Assembly: GCA_024636425.1 (NCBI GenBank)
Contig: JAGXHB010000177.1
Coordinates: forward strand, 1-15,321
Direction of reading: 5' to 3'
DNA from: Roseobacter sp.
Lineage (GTDB): Bacteria; Pseudomonadota; Alphaproteobacteria; Rhodobacterales; Rhodobacteraceae
Length of the DNA: 15,321 bases
Each line of letters begins with the position of its first letter. Position 1 is the stretch's first letter. The notes below the pieces were generated by a model that was not told where the DNA came from, did not search any database, and was given only the letters and a program-made list of their open reading frames with translations. Made by a program: the position numbers and the translations under genes. Shown in pieces: positions 1 through 7,234 of this stretch.

Positions 1-193
1 GTTCCTCTTCGACAAATGAAACAAGCGCTACCGGGACGCCGATCGAATTTTTTACCAATCTGGTGATTTTATCGAAGCTTTCTTCGGGAGGTGTGTCTAC
101 AAGGCCCAGAGTGTAGAGAACGCGTTGCAGTACAATGTCATCATCCGTTGCTTGTGCGATGTCAAAATAACTTTTCTTCGGTTGGTGCTGCAA
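1..193 (-). CDS. GAF-domain protein, N-terminal part (runs off the left edge)
   Basis: Reading the minus strand from 193 gives 64 residues before the window ends. The segment LVDTPPEESFDKITRLV followed by GVPVALVSFVEEE is the characteristic opening of GAF-domain sensor proteins, which usually continue into a histidine kinase, GGDEF/EAL, PAS or cyclase output domain. That output lies outside the window, so the role can only be given as a cytoplasmic sensory or signalling protein. There is no in-frame ATG. The proposed start is the TTG at 193-191, preceded by GGAG (minus strand, 204-201) with a 7-base spacer. An in-frame TAA lies further upstream, so a longer ATG-started form is not available. 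Alternatives are a 5'-truncated gene or a start at an internal CTG. The GAF assignment is firm; the start is moderately supported. Confidence 0.75.
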   Translation of the reverse strand, partial: MQHQPKKSYFDIAQATDDDIVLQRVLYTLGLVDTPPEESFDKITRLVKNSIGVPVALVSFVEEE

Positions 194-201
194 TTCTCTA
201 C

Positions 202-273
202 TCCGCAAGTGGGCTTTCTTTGGACATCTCGATAATGATAGAAACCAAAGATTCTCTTAACGACACTTGCGGA
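202..273. repeat. 10-base perfect inverted repeat flanking the left gene's leader
   Basis: TCCGCAAGTG at 202-211 is the exact reverse complement of CACTTGCGGA at 264-273, with 52 bases between. On the minus-strand transcript the left arm overlaps the GGAG ribosome binding site of the left GAF gene, so a paired leader could mask it if transcription starts upstream of 273. A 10-base match at this spacing is expected about once by chance in a window this size, so function is unproven. Confidence 0.3.
235..240 (-). promoter_or_regulatory. Possible -10 element for the left GAF gene
   Basis: On the minus strand this reads TATCAT, five of six matches to the sigma-70 -10 consensus, about 40 bases before the proposed TTG start. 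No good -35 hexamer sits at the right distance; a TTGACA at 326-321 is too far upstream. Weak support only. Confidence 0.2.
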
Positions 274-495
274 CCGCTGGTAACGACAGATCAGGTTTTG
301 CTGCTGCTGACTGATCCCATTGTCAAGCGTGGTGGATTTCCAAGCGGCTTGAGCGGGGGCAAGGCAGAACCTGCGGCCCTTCGCAAACCTCAGCGGGTTG
401 TACCTGATGCTCGATCAAGAGTGGCCTCGATCCTTGAAGTTAGAGACCGGTTCGCATCCGTCCAATAGGCCGATTTGTCCTTTCGCAGCCCGTCA

Positions 496-2307
496 TCATG
501 CTGTCTGACGCACGAAATGCCCTTGTGCTACCTCAAGGAACGGAAGCGGATTCGCAACCCAGTCAAGCGCCCGGACCGGGCTTTTGATTTCGTCGGTGAT
601 CAGGCCAGTTCGGACCCGGCACACTGATGGATCGGGGATCGGGGCCGCAGAAATCAGGCTTTGTGTGTAGGGATGTTGCGGATCTTCGAGGATCGCGCGG
701 CGCGGGCCGATCTCGACGATTTCGCCGAGCAACATCACAGCGATGCGATGGCTGACCCGCTCCACCACCGCGATGTCGTGGCTGATGAATAAAAACGCCA
801 GCCCGAGATTTCGTTGGAGATCGAGCAGCAGGTTGATCACCTGCGCCTGAATCGAAACATCCAGCGCAGAGACGCTTTCGTCGGCCACGATCAATCGTGG
901 CTCCAGTGCCAGGCACCGGGCGATGCACAGCCTCTGGCGCTGTCCACCCGAAAACTCATGCGGGAAGCGCAAGGCGTGTTCGGGCAGCAAACCAACCGTC
1001 TCAAGCAATCGTGCCACCTCGGCATCCGCCTCAGACGATTTGCGCAAACCGTGTACGATCATCGGCTCACGGATCGCAGCCCCTACGGTCTTGCGCGGGT
1101 TGAGCGAACCGTAGGGATCCTGAAAGATCATCTGGATCCGACGCCGCATGGCGCGCAGCTCGGTCGAGTTGGCGTTGGACAGGTCCTTGCCCTCAAAGGT
1201 GATGCGGCCTGCCGCAGGCTCGATCAAGCGCAGGATCGAGCGTCCCGTAGTTGACTTGCCGCAGCCGGATTCCCCAACCAATGCGAGGGTTTCGCCCGCG
1301 CGCAACTGGAACGAGACGTCCTCGACCGCATGCACCCGACCCCGCACACGACCCAGAAAGCCACCGCGCACATCAAACCGGGTGGACAGGTTCTGAACGT
1401 CCAGAATTACCTCACCGCGCTTGTCCGGTTCGCTTTGGGGCGGGGGGACGACCGCCTCTTCTGCCTTGCTCGACAGGCGGGCGAACTGGCGCGGCAACTC
1501 GCTGTCCGACAGCGAACCAAGGACCGGAACCGCGCTTAGCAGCTTTTTGGTGTAGGGGTGCCGGGGATCAGCAAAGATATCACGCACGGGGCGTTCCTCG
1601 ACCATCTCGCCGTTCAGCATCACGATGACGCGGTCTGCGACTTCGGCGACCACGCCCATATCGTGGGTGATGAACATGACCGACATGCCTACCTCGGCCT
1701 GCAGTTCGCGGATCAGTTGCAGGATCTGCGCCTGTATCGTGACATCCAGCGCAGTGGTCGGCTCGTCCGCGATCAGCAGGCGCGGCTGACAGGCCAGTGC
1801 CATCGCGATCATCACACGCTGCCGCATCCCGCCAGAGAAGGTGTGCGGAAACTCTGAAAGACGCGCGCGGGAATCGGGGATCCGCACCAGATCAAACAGA
1901 CGCAACGTCTCGGCCTGCGCTGCGGCAGCATCCATGCCGCGATGCCGTTGTAGCACCTCGGCCACCTGAAATCCGACGGTCAGTACCGGATTGAGGCTGG
2001 TCATCGGTTCCTGAAAGATCATGCCGATCTTGCCGCCGCGCACATCGCGCATTTCAGCCTCGGTGAGCTTGGTCAACTCGGTCCCATCCAGCTTGATCGA
2101 GCCGTTCACATGGCCCGTCGCCTCCGACACAAGGCGCATGATCGACAGGGCGGTGACCGACTTGCCCGATCCGGATTCGCCAACCACGGCCAGCGTTTCC
2201 TGCGGCGCGATGCTGAAACTCACATCGCGGACGACCGGCAAGGGTTTGCCGTCAACCCGAAAGGTCGTGGTCAAGTGGTCGACGGACAGGACAGGGTCCC
2301 CGGCCAT
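496..2307 (-). CDS. Fused dipeptide/oligopeptide-type ABC transporter ATP-binding protein (DppD-DppF fusion)
   Basis: This 603-residue cytoplasmic protein supplies both ATPase domains of the importer encoded just upstream. Domain 1 has Walker A GESGSGKS (43-50), Q-loop Q99, signature SGGMRQR (158-164), Walker B ending DE (181-182) and H-loop H215. Domain 2 has Walker A GESGCGKS (345-352), Q396, SGGQRQR (453-459), D476-E477 and H510. Each half is followed by the HPYT-containing region typical of the Opp/Dpp/nickel ATPases (near 250 and 546). All catalytic motifs are intact, so the pair should be active. Fusion of the D and F subunits is common in alphaproteobacteria. The ATG overlaps the stop of the permease gene by one base (TGATG), and GGGGAG lies 7 bases upstream. 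It is the last gene of the operon. Transport class is certain; substrate is not. Confidence 0.96.
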   Translation of the reverse strand: MAGDPVLSVDHLTTTFRVDGKPLPVVRDVSFSIAPQETLAVVGESGSGKSVTALSIMRLVSEATGHVNGSIKLDGTELTKLTEAEMRDVRGGKIGMIFQEPMTSLNPVLTVGFQVAEVLQRHRGMDAAAAQAETLRLFDLVRIPDSRARLSEFPHTFSGGMRQRVMIAMALACQPRLLIADEPTTALDVTIQAQILQLIRELQAEVGMSVMFITHDMGVVAEVADRVIVMLNGEMVEERPVRDIFADPRHPYTKKLLSAVPVLGSLSDSELPRQFARLSSKAEEAVVPPPQSEPDKRGEVILDVQNLSTRFDVRGGFLGRVRGRVHAVEDVSFQLRAGETLALVGESGCGKSTTGRSILRLIEPAAGRITFEGKDLSNANSTELRAMRRRIQMIFQDPYGSLNPRKTVGAAIREPMIVHGLRKSSEADAEVARLLETVGLLPEHALRFPHEFSGGQRQRLCIARCLALEPRLIVADESVSALDVSIQAQVINLLLDLQRNLGLAFLFISHDIAVVERVSHRIAVMLLGEIVEIGPRRAILEDPQHPYTQSLISAAPIPDPSVCRVRTGLITDEIKSPVRALDWVANPLPFLEVAQGHFVRQTA

Positions 2308-3212
2308 CAGGATTCTCCCCTCAGCCGCGGGTCGATGGCATCGCGCAACCCGTCACCCAGCAGATTCAGGGCGAACACCACAAGCAGGATCGCCAGCGAT
2401 GGAAACAGCGCAAGCCAGAAGCTGTCGAGGATATTCTCGAACCCTTCGCGGATCATCCCGCCCCAGGTGGCCGTAGGCGGGCTAACCCCGAGGCCGATGA
2501 AGGCCAGCGACGCCTCGACACGGATCGCGGTTGCCAGCCACAAGAAGCCCATGACCAGCACTTCGGGTAGGATGTTCGGCAGGATATGCCCGCCCATCAG
2601 CCGGATGTTGGAATAGCCCAGCGCGCGGCCCGCCTCGACGAACTCGCGTTCCTTGACCACGATTGTCGGCGCGCGGGCGATCCGGGCAAAGGGCGGAATG
2701 GCTGTCAGGGCGATGGCAATGATCAGGTTGGTGATAGTTGGCCCCAGCATCGCCACCACGATAAGCCCGAGGATCAACGACGGAAAGGCCAGCAGCACAT
2801 CCATGATCTGCATCACGATGATATCGGTCTTGCCGCCGACATAGCCGGCGACGAGACCGATCACCGTCCCGATCAGCAAGGCCGCAGTGATCGAGACCAG
2901 GCCGATCATCAGCGAAATCCGCGCGCCGTGCAGGATGCGGCTGAGCGTGTCGCGCCCATAAGCATCAGTGCCCATCCAATAGTCCCATGATGGCCCCTCC
3001 AGCCGGTCAAGGATGTTCTGGTCGAGCGGGTCGTGCGGCGCGATCAAGGGTGCCAACGCGGCCAGCAGACAGACAAAGACAAACAGACCCAGCCCCACCC
3101 AAGAGGTCTTGTTAGTGTTGAAGGCCTTGATCAGTCCCGATCCGAGCGCGGCGAGCGTCAGGCGAAAATATGAGACCTTGGTGACTTCGGCGGCAGGGTC
3201 TTGTGCGCTCAT
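2307..3212 (-). CDS. Dipeptide/oligopeptide-type ABC transporter permease (DppC-like)
   Basis: This 301-residue inner-membrane protein is one of the two permeases forming the translocation channel. It has the DppC/OppC layout: a cytoplasmic N-terminus, a first membrane helix around 38-58, a periplasmic stretch containing GTDAYGRD (81-88), then the BPD_transp_1 domain with about five helices. The EAA coupling loop (EAGRALG at 193-199 through HILPN at 209-213) docks onto the ATPase. The C-terminus GDGLRDAIDPRLRG is typical of the family. The start ATG shares four bases with the stop of the upstream DppB-like gene (ATGA, 3209-3212), and AAGGA precedes it by about 10 bases. Its 3' end overlaps the ATPase start by one base. 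Length is normal and no defect is seen. Confidence 0.95.
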   Translation of the reverse strand: MSAQDPAAEVTKVSYFRLTLAALGSGLIKAFNTNKTSWVGLGLFVFVCLLAALAPLIAPHDPLDQNILDRLEGPSWDYWMGTDAYGRDTLSRILHGARISLMIGLVSITAALLIGTVIGLVAGYVGGKTDIIVMQIMDVLLAFPSLILGLIVVAMLGPTITNLIIAIALTAIPPFARIARAPTIVVKEREFVEAGRALGYSNIRLMGGHILPNILPEVLVMGFLWLATAIRVEASLAFIGLGVSPPTATWGGMIREGFENILDSFWLALFPSLAILLVVFALNLLGDGLRDAIDPRLRGES

Positions 3213-4150
3213 GAGTATTTGATCCTTGGATCGATCAGCCCGTAGGTCAAATCGGTAAGCAGGTTCACCACCACGACAAGCAGGGTGTAGATGACCATCA
3301 TGCCTTGCAGCATGGTATAGTCACGCTGGTTCAGGGCGCCGACGATCAACCGTCCCAGACCGGGGCGGTTGAACACGATCTCGGTCAGGACCGAATTGCC
3401 GATCAGAATTCCCAGATAAAGGCCGACAACGGTGACGACAGGAATCATCGTGTTGCGCAGGCAGTGCCGCCAGATGATCGCACTGAACGAGATCCCCTTG
3501 GCCTTGGCCGTGCGGACATAATCCTGGCCAAGTACCTCCAGCATGGCAGACCTGGATACACGGGTGATGTAGGCGGCCATGATCAACCCGAGATTGATCG
3601 CGGGCAGGGCCAGATCGTTCAGACGGGCACCCAAAGATGTTCCGCGCCCCGAACTCATCACCGGGAACCACGGCAGGTAGATGGCGAAGGCAAAGAGCAG
3701 CAGGACCGCCGAAACAAAGGCCGGAAAGGATAATCCCAACAGGGAGGCCAACCTGATCAGGTAATCGGGGATCGTATTGCGCGAGATTGCTGCCCAGACC
3801 CCGAGAGGAATGCCTATGGCCGCCCCGAGGATCAGCGCCGCGATGGTCAGCTCCAGCGTCGCGGGCAAGACCTTGAGGATCTCAGTGATCACCGGGCGCC
3901 CCGACACCATGGACACGCCCCAGTCCCCAACAGCGACGCCTGCCATGAATTCGTAGTATTGCACGATCATCGGCCGGTCGAGCCCGAGGCGCGCGCGCAG
4001 CAGGTCGATGGATTGTTGGCTGGCCTGATCGCCCAGAATGACCATGGCCGGATCACCGGGCAAAATCCGCACGATGAAAAATACGATGGTGAGAACCGCA
4101 ATCAATGTGATCACGGCAAAGCCCATGCGCTTCAGGACAAAACCGCTCAT
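3209..4150 (-). CDS. Dipeptide/oligopeptide-type ABC transporter permease (DppB-like)
   Basis: This 313-residue inner-membrane protein is the partner permease. A first helix (about 8-29) leads into LPGDPA, the signature after the first helix of DppB/OppB proteins. The periplasmic segment with LGLDRP and the YYEF region follows, then the BPD_transp_1 domain. The EAA loop is DYVRTAKAKG (210-219) to LRN (231-233), and TEIVFNRPGLGRL (256-268) is the usual DppB motif. The protein ends in LIDPRIKY, also typical. A G-rich ribosome binding site (GGGGG) lies about 5 bases before the ATG. It follows the binding-protein gene after a 71-base gap that contains a strong hairpin, and overlaps the DppC-like gene by four bases. 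Full length and apparently intact. Confidence 0.95.
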   Translation of the reverse strand: MSGFVLKRMGFAVITLIAVLTIVFFIVRILPGDPAMVILGDQASQQSIDLLRARLGLDRPMIVQYYEFMAGVAVGDWGVSMVSGRPVITEILKVLPATLELTIAALILGAAIGIPLGVWAAISRNTIPDYLIRLASLLGLSFPAFVSAVLLLFAFAIYLPWFPVMSSGRGTSLGARLNDLALPAINLGLIMAAYITRVSRSAMLEVLGQDYVRTAKAKGISFSAIIWRHCLRNTMIPVVTVVGLYLGILIGNSVLTEIVFNRPGLGRLIVGALNQRDYTMLQGMMVIYTLLVVVVNLLTDLTYGLIDPRIKYS

Positions 4151-4176
4151 CGCGCCCCCGGAGTCGAATGATTGAA

Positions 4177-4199
4177 CCCGGGCGCGCCGAGCGCCCGGG
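4177..4199 (-). terminator. Strong stem-loop between binding-protein and permease genes
   Basis: CCCGGGCGC (4177-4185) and GCGCCCGGG (4191-4199) form a perfect 9-base GC stem with a 5-base loop, inside the 71-base gap between the binding-protein stop and the DppB-like start. No T-run follows on the minus strand (TTCAAT), so it is more likely a partial attenuator or a 3'-end stabiliser that keeps binding-protein mRNA more abundant than permease mRNA, an arrangement known from other binding-protein operons. Confidence 0.6.
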
Positions 4200-4221
4200 A
4201 GATATGTTCGGTCAGATCAGA

Positions 4222-5793
4222 TCACTCGGTGAACTTCGAGATCTCGGTGATGGCCGGGCTGAGGTTCAGTGATCCATTCACCTCGAACCCCAGATCAAGC
4301 GTGTCTTTCCACGCCCAAAGCTGAAGGTTTTGATAGATCGGCACGGCGCAGACATCTGCGGCGATCTTTTGCTGCGCGGTGGCCCAAAGCTCCAGTTGCT
4401 TGGCGGGGTCCGGCTCTGTGCGGGCGGCGGTGATCTCCGCATCGGCCACGTCGCAATGGCTGAAGTTGGTGACCGCGTTGGGCTTGAGCGGGATCGCGTC
4501 CGAATGGAAGAACTGGGTCAGATAGGTGTCCGCCACCGGAAAGCGTGCCGCGGAGTAGTGGGTCACCTGGCTCAGATCCTGGCGGATCTGTTCGTGGAAC
4601 GTTGCATGCTCGACCACCTGGATTTCAAGGTTGATATCCGCATCGCGCAGCAGCGATTGCACGGCTTCCATCGTGCTCAGCATACCCGGCAAGGAGGTGT
4701 GAATCGCGTTGAGTGTGACCCCGTCCGGATAACCCGCCTCTGTCAGCAGCGCCTTGGCTTTCTCGATGCTGAATTCATAGGTGGGCACATCGTCGGTATG
4801 GCCCAAATAGCCCTCCGGCACGACGGAAATGGCCGGGAGCGTCACATCCTGCCCTTTGAACGCAACCATCGTCTGGCGATCCATTGCATGGGCCACGGCC
4901 TGCCGCACACGAATGTCATCAAGCGGTGGCATTGTCTTGTTGAGCGAGATCACCGACATTTCGCCGGGCGACATGATGGCGACATTGGTGCCCGGAAGCT
5001 CGCGGATCCGTTCGACCCAGGTCTGATCCTGCCGACCATAGATCATGTCGATCTCACCGGTCTGGAAAGCCAGATCGCGGCTCGCGTCGGAGGGAATGTA
5101 GCGGTAGAAGATTTCCTTGATCGCCGGTTCGCCACGGAAATACTCCGGGTTGGCAACCAGCTTGACATATTGCTGAGGCTGGTATTCCGCGAACATGAAC
5201 GGCCCGGTGCCGATCGGGGTCCGCTCAAAGCCCTCACCCAGTGCTTCGACGGCGTCCTGGCAGACGATATTGCCACCGTGATACGGTACCAGCGTGCCTA
5301 GCAGGCTGGGGATCGGGTTCGCCAGAGTGATCGTCACTTCATAGGGGCCAGTTGCCTCGATGGACTGGAAGGCCGCGAAATCGCCCGAAAAGCTGGATTG
5401 CTCCGTGTTGGCTGCCCGATTGAGCGAAAAGACCACGTCCTCGGCGTCCAGATTGCCATAGTCGCCGTGACATTCCACATCGTCACGCAGCGTGAACACC
5501 CAAGTCAGGCCGTCATCGGACGTGGTCCAGCTGCTGGCGATGTCAGCCTCGATGAATGCAGGGCTTGCTTCGCCCGGCTTGATCCGAACGAGGCCGTTGA
5601 ACATCCAGTGCAAAAGGCCCTTGTCCGGTGTTGTCGTCGCGATATGCGGATCCAGCTTGCCTGCATCCGCGCTGGCCATACCGATGTTGAGCGTTGTCTG
5701 CTGAGCATTGGCAACCGAACCCGCCATCGCGGCGGCACCAAGGCCAAGCGCGGTCGCAGTCAAGAATATCGAAGTCTTTCCAGAGTATCTCAT
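4222..5793 (-). CDS. Periplasmic substrate-binding protein, SBP_bac_5 family (peptide/nickel/opine importer)
   Basis: This 523-residue protein captures the substrate in the periplasm and delivers it to the permeases. Residues 1-30 form a Sec signal peptide: MRYSGK, a hydrophobic core, and ANA before QQ at 30/31. The mature part has SBP_bac_5 features: LDPH (47-50), a DGLTWVFTLRDDV segment (94-106), the DAEDVVFSLNR motif (116-126), PIGTGPF (193-199), ANPEYFRG (214-221), and VRQAVAHAMDR (296-306). Four cysteines (108, 178, 447, 482) could form two disulfides, which fits an exported protein. The segment ECHGDYGNLDAEDV deviates from the usual FHDGTPFNAEDV of true dipeptide binders, so a non-peptide ligand is possible. 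AAGGGGG and AGGA lie upstream of the ATG. Neighbouring oxidases suggest an amino-acid-derived ligand, which is inference. Confidence 0.93.
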   Translation of the reverse strand: MRYSGKTSIFLTATALGLGAAAMAGSVANAQQTTLNIGMASADAGKLDPHIATTTPDKGLLHWMFNGLVRIKPGEASPAFIEADIASSWTTSDDGLTWVFTLRDDVECHGDYGNLDAEDVVFSLNRAANTEQSSFSGDFAAFQSIEATGPYEVTITLANPIPSLLGTLVPYHGGNIVCQDAVEALGEGFERTPIGTGPFMFAEYQPQQYVKLVANPEYFRGEPAIKEIFYRYIPSDASRDLAFQTGEIDMIYGRQDQTWVERIRELPGTNVAIMSPGEMSVISLNKTMPPLDDIRVRQAVAHAMDRQTMVAFKGQDVTLPAISVVPEGYLGHTDDVPTYEFSIEKAKALLTEAGYPDGVTLNAIHTSLPGMLSTMEAVQSLLRDADINLEIQVVEHATFHEQIRQDLSQVTHYSAARFPVADTYLTQFFHSDAIPLKPNAVTNFSHCDVADAEITAARTEPDPAKQLELWATAQQKIAADVCAVPIYQNLQLWAWKDTLDLGFEVNGSLNLSPAITEISKFTE

Positions 5794-5815
5794 GCGGTCC
5801 TATCCCCCTTGAAGT

Positions 5816-5823
5816 TAGCGCTA
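5816..5823. promoter_or_regulatory. Palindrome TAGCGCTA at the putative start site
   Basis: A perfect 8-base palindrome abuts the possible -10 element. Its central CG and TA-rich edges resemble the core of LacI-family operators. Such a short site is weak evidence by itself. Confidence 0.2.
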
Positions 5824-5851
5824 GTATGAAAGCAATTCCGATGCGTGTCTT
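5823..5851 (-). promoter_or_regulatory. Possible promoter for the ABC transporter genes
   Basis: On the minus strand AAGACA (5851-5846) and CATACT (5828-5823) are separated by exactly 17 bases, each with four of six matches to the sigma-70 consensus. Transcription would begin about 25 bases before the binding-protein ATG. The -35 lacks the TTG that matters most in this group, so this may be a weak or activator-dependent internal promoter, if real. Confidence 0.3.
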
Positions 5852-5873
5852 GTTCTTTTTCCGGAACCCGCTG

Positions 5874-6068
5874 TCAGCGCGTGTCCTTCAGCCGGCAATT
5901 GACCAGTATTTCGGCAATCTCAGCAGTAGTCGGAAGCGCAATTACTTTCGCCGTCACTTCGGCCAGATCGTCGGGGTCGACCTTTATCACATCCGCCGTC
6001 AGATCCGTTGCCACGAAACCGCGTGATCCGCCCGAATCCAGCACCACGCGTCCTGTCGCTTCGATCAT
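5874..6068 (-). CDS. Small protein of unknown function (64 residues)
   Basis: The start is the ATG at 6068-6066, chosen because AAGAGG lies about 8 bases upstream and because a longer reading would run back into the oxidase gene, whose own frame is clearly coding there. The protein begins MIEATGRVVLDSGGSRGFV, continues with an acidic stretch rich in valine, alanine and threonine, and ends in basic LKDTR. It has no signal peptide, no membrane segment and a single cysteine near the C-terminus. I do not recognise a family. It starts 29 bases after the stop of the DAO gene and ends 80 bases before the binding-protein start, so it is probably in the same transcript. It could be an accessory or assembly factor for the oxidases, or a relic of a larger enzyme. 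The ORF is probable; the function is unknown. Confidence 0.6.
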   Translation of the reverse strand: MIEATGRVVLDSGGSRGFVATDLTADVIKVDPDDLAEVTAKVIALPTTAEIAEILVNCRLKDTR

Positions 6069-6097
6069 GTGATACAACCTCTTATGGCTGCTTTGCC

Positions 6098-7234
6098 CTA
6101 TACGGACCCGACGCTGTCGAACCTGCCCGGCGCAAAGGGGGCAATGGCATGGTTGTTCCGCTTGCCCTCCAACAGATCCGCCATAAGCGGGCCAATCAGG
6201 GGGGCCAGCGCGAACCCGTGAGCCGAAAAGCCGAAAGCGTGGAACAGGCCGGGCATGGTTCGGCTTTGGCCCAGATATGGCAGCCCATCGGGCGTCATGC
6301 CCTCCAATCCGGCCCATATGCGCGTAACCCGCGCTGCCCGCAGCGCAGGAAACAGCGAAACGGCATTGGCCAGGTTGCTGGCTGCCCGACCGGCGCGCGG
6401 TACGCCCCGCAGCGGCCCGTCCGGTCCTTCGCGCACATCGCCTTTATATGCGCCGCCAATCACAACGGAGCCCGCCGCAGTCTGCTTGAGCGAGAGCTTG
6501 CGCCCCTGTGACCCGACCACCGGATCGACAAAGGCGGGCATCCGCGCCGTCACGATCATTTGCAGCGCTGCCGTGCGCACCGGCATACCGTCTCCGGCGA
6601 ACCCTGCGATCCGGTCGCCCCAGGCACCGGCAGTGTTCACGACGCACCCCGCCTCGATGGGGCCTGCGGCCGTCGCAAGTCGCAGGCCTGCCGTGGACCG
6701 CTCCAGGGACATGACCCTTGTGTGTTCGCGTATGAGAACACCGGCGCGCGCGTTCGCGTGACGCCACGCATGGGCGGTTGCCAGCGGATCGGCAAAGCCG
6801 TCATCGTCCACCACCAGCGCGCCCAGACAATGATCGGCAATTGCTGGAATACGCGCTTTCAACTCGTCCCGGGTGACCAGACGTTCGTGATCGAACCCGA
6901 GCGCGGCAATGGCTGTGGCCCTGTCTTCCAGTGCCTGCATCGCTTCCGCGTCCTCGGCCACCCGGATCTGGCCGGAGCGCCTGAACCCGCAATCCCGCCC
7001 GAGCCGATATGCCAGTCCCTCCCATAGGGGCAGGGCCGCGCGGGTCAGGGCTATCTCTGCCGGATGCCGGTTGAGGCTGCGCACCCCGCCTGCACTGGCC
7101 GAAGAGGCATGCCGCGCGCAGGTTTCCGCCTCAAGGATCACCACGCTCATGCCGCGCGTCCGCGCCTCTAGCGCGACAGAGAGGCCCATGAGGCCCGCGC
7201 CGATCACGGCCAGGTCATGCCGGTCCGGTGTCAC
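6098..7234 (-). CDS. FAD-dependent oxidoreductase, D-amino-acid oxidase (DAO) family
   Basis: A 378-residue cytoplasmic flavoenzyme expected to oxidise the C-N bond of an amino acid or N-substituted amino acid. It has the N-terminal FAD-binding Rossmann motif GAGLMG (12-17) after a beta strand, SSASAGGVRSLNRHP (44-58) near the flavin, DGFADPLATAHAW (145-157), the second FAD contact TAGAWGD (201-207), and the C-terminal EGMTPDGLPYLG with GFSAHGFALAP. I place the start at GTG 7234-7232, which shares GTGA with the stop of the alpha-subunit gene, and the FAD motif then begins 12 residues in. The open frame runs back to 7408 but that part overlaps the upstream gene. Its C-terminus is of the SGHGF type, not the HSGVTLA type of the beta subunit, so it may work alone or as an alternative catalytic partner. 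The substrate is unknown. Confidence 0.9.
   Translation of the reverse strand: MTPDRHDLAVIGAGLMGLSVALEARTRGMSVVILEAETCARHASSASAGGVRSLNRHPAEIALTRAALPLWEGLAYRLGRDCGFRRSGQIRVAEDAEAMQALEDRATAIAALGFDHERLVTRDELKARIPAIADHCLGALVVDDDGFADPLATAHAWRHANARAGVLIREHTRVMSLERSTAGLRLATAAGPIEAGCVVNTAGAWGDRIAGFAGDGMPVRTAALQMIVTARMPAFVDPVVGSQGRKLSLKQTAAGSVVIGGAYKGDVREGPDGPLRGVPRAGRAASNLANAVSLFPALRAARVTRIWAGLEGMTPDGLPYLGQSRTMPGLFHAFGFSAHGFALAPLIGPLMADLLEGKRNNHAIAPFAPGRFDSVGSV

Larger units (their letters stand above)
194..495. other. Intergenic spacer, no recognised gene
   Basis: This 302-base stretch lies between the 5' end of the left GAF gene and the 3' end of the ABC ATPase gene. It is less GC-rich than the genes to its right. 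Both strands contain stretches without stops, but no translation resembles a known family and none has a convincing start or ribosome binding site. It must hold the promoter of the left gene and any terminator of the long minus-strand operon. No GC-rich hairpin followed by a T-run is seen after 496. Confidence 0.5.

Noticed and set aside
321..326. TTGACA on the minus strand as a -35 for the left GAF gene
   Set aside because: No acceptable -10 lies 16-18 bases downstream, and the possible TATCAT is about 80 bases away.
91..468. 125-codon plus-strand open frame at the left edge
   Set aside because: It runs antisense across the clear GAF N-terminus (1-193) and has no ribosome binding site or family resemblance.
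280..470. Possible transposase remnant in the left spacer
   Set aside because: Translations in several frames gave no recognisable transposase motif and no terminal repeats could be paired, so I cannot support it.
4330..5301. Long plus-strand open frame (323 codons) opposite the binding-protein gene
   Set aside because: It is antisense to a clear SBP_bac_5 gene, with a histidine- and arginine-rich composition typical of antisense frames in GC-rich DNA.
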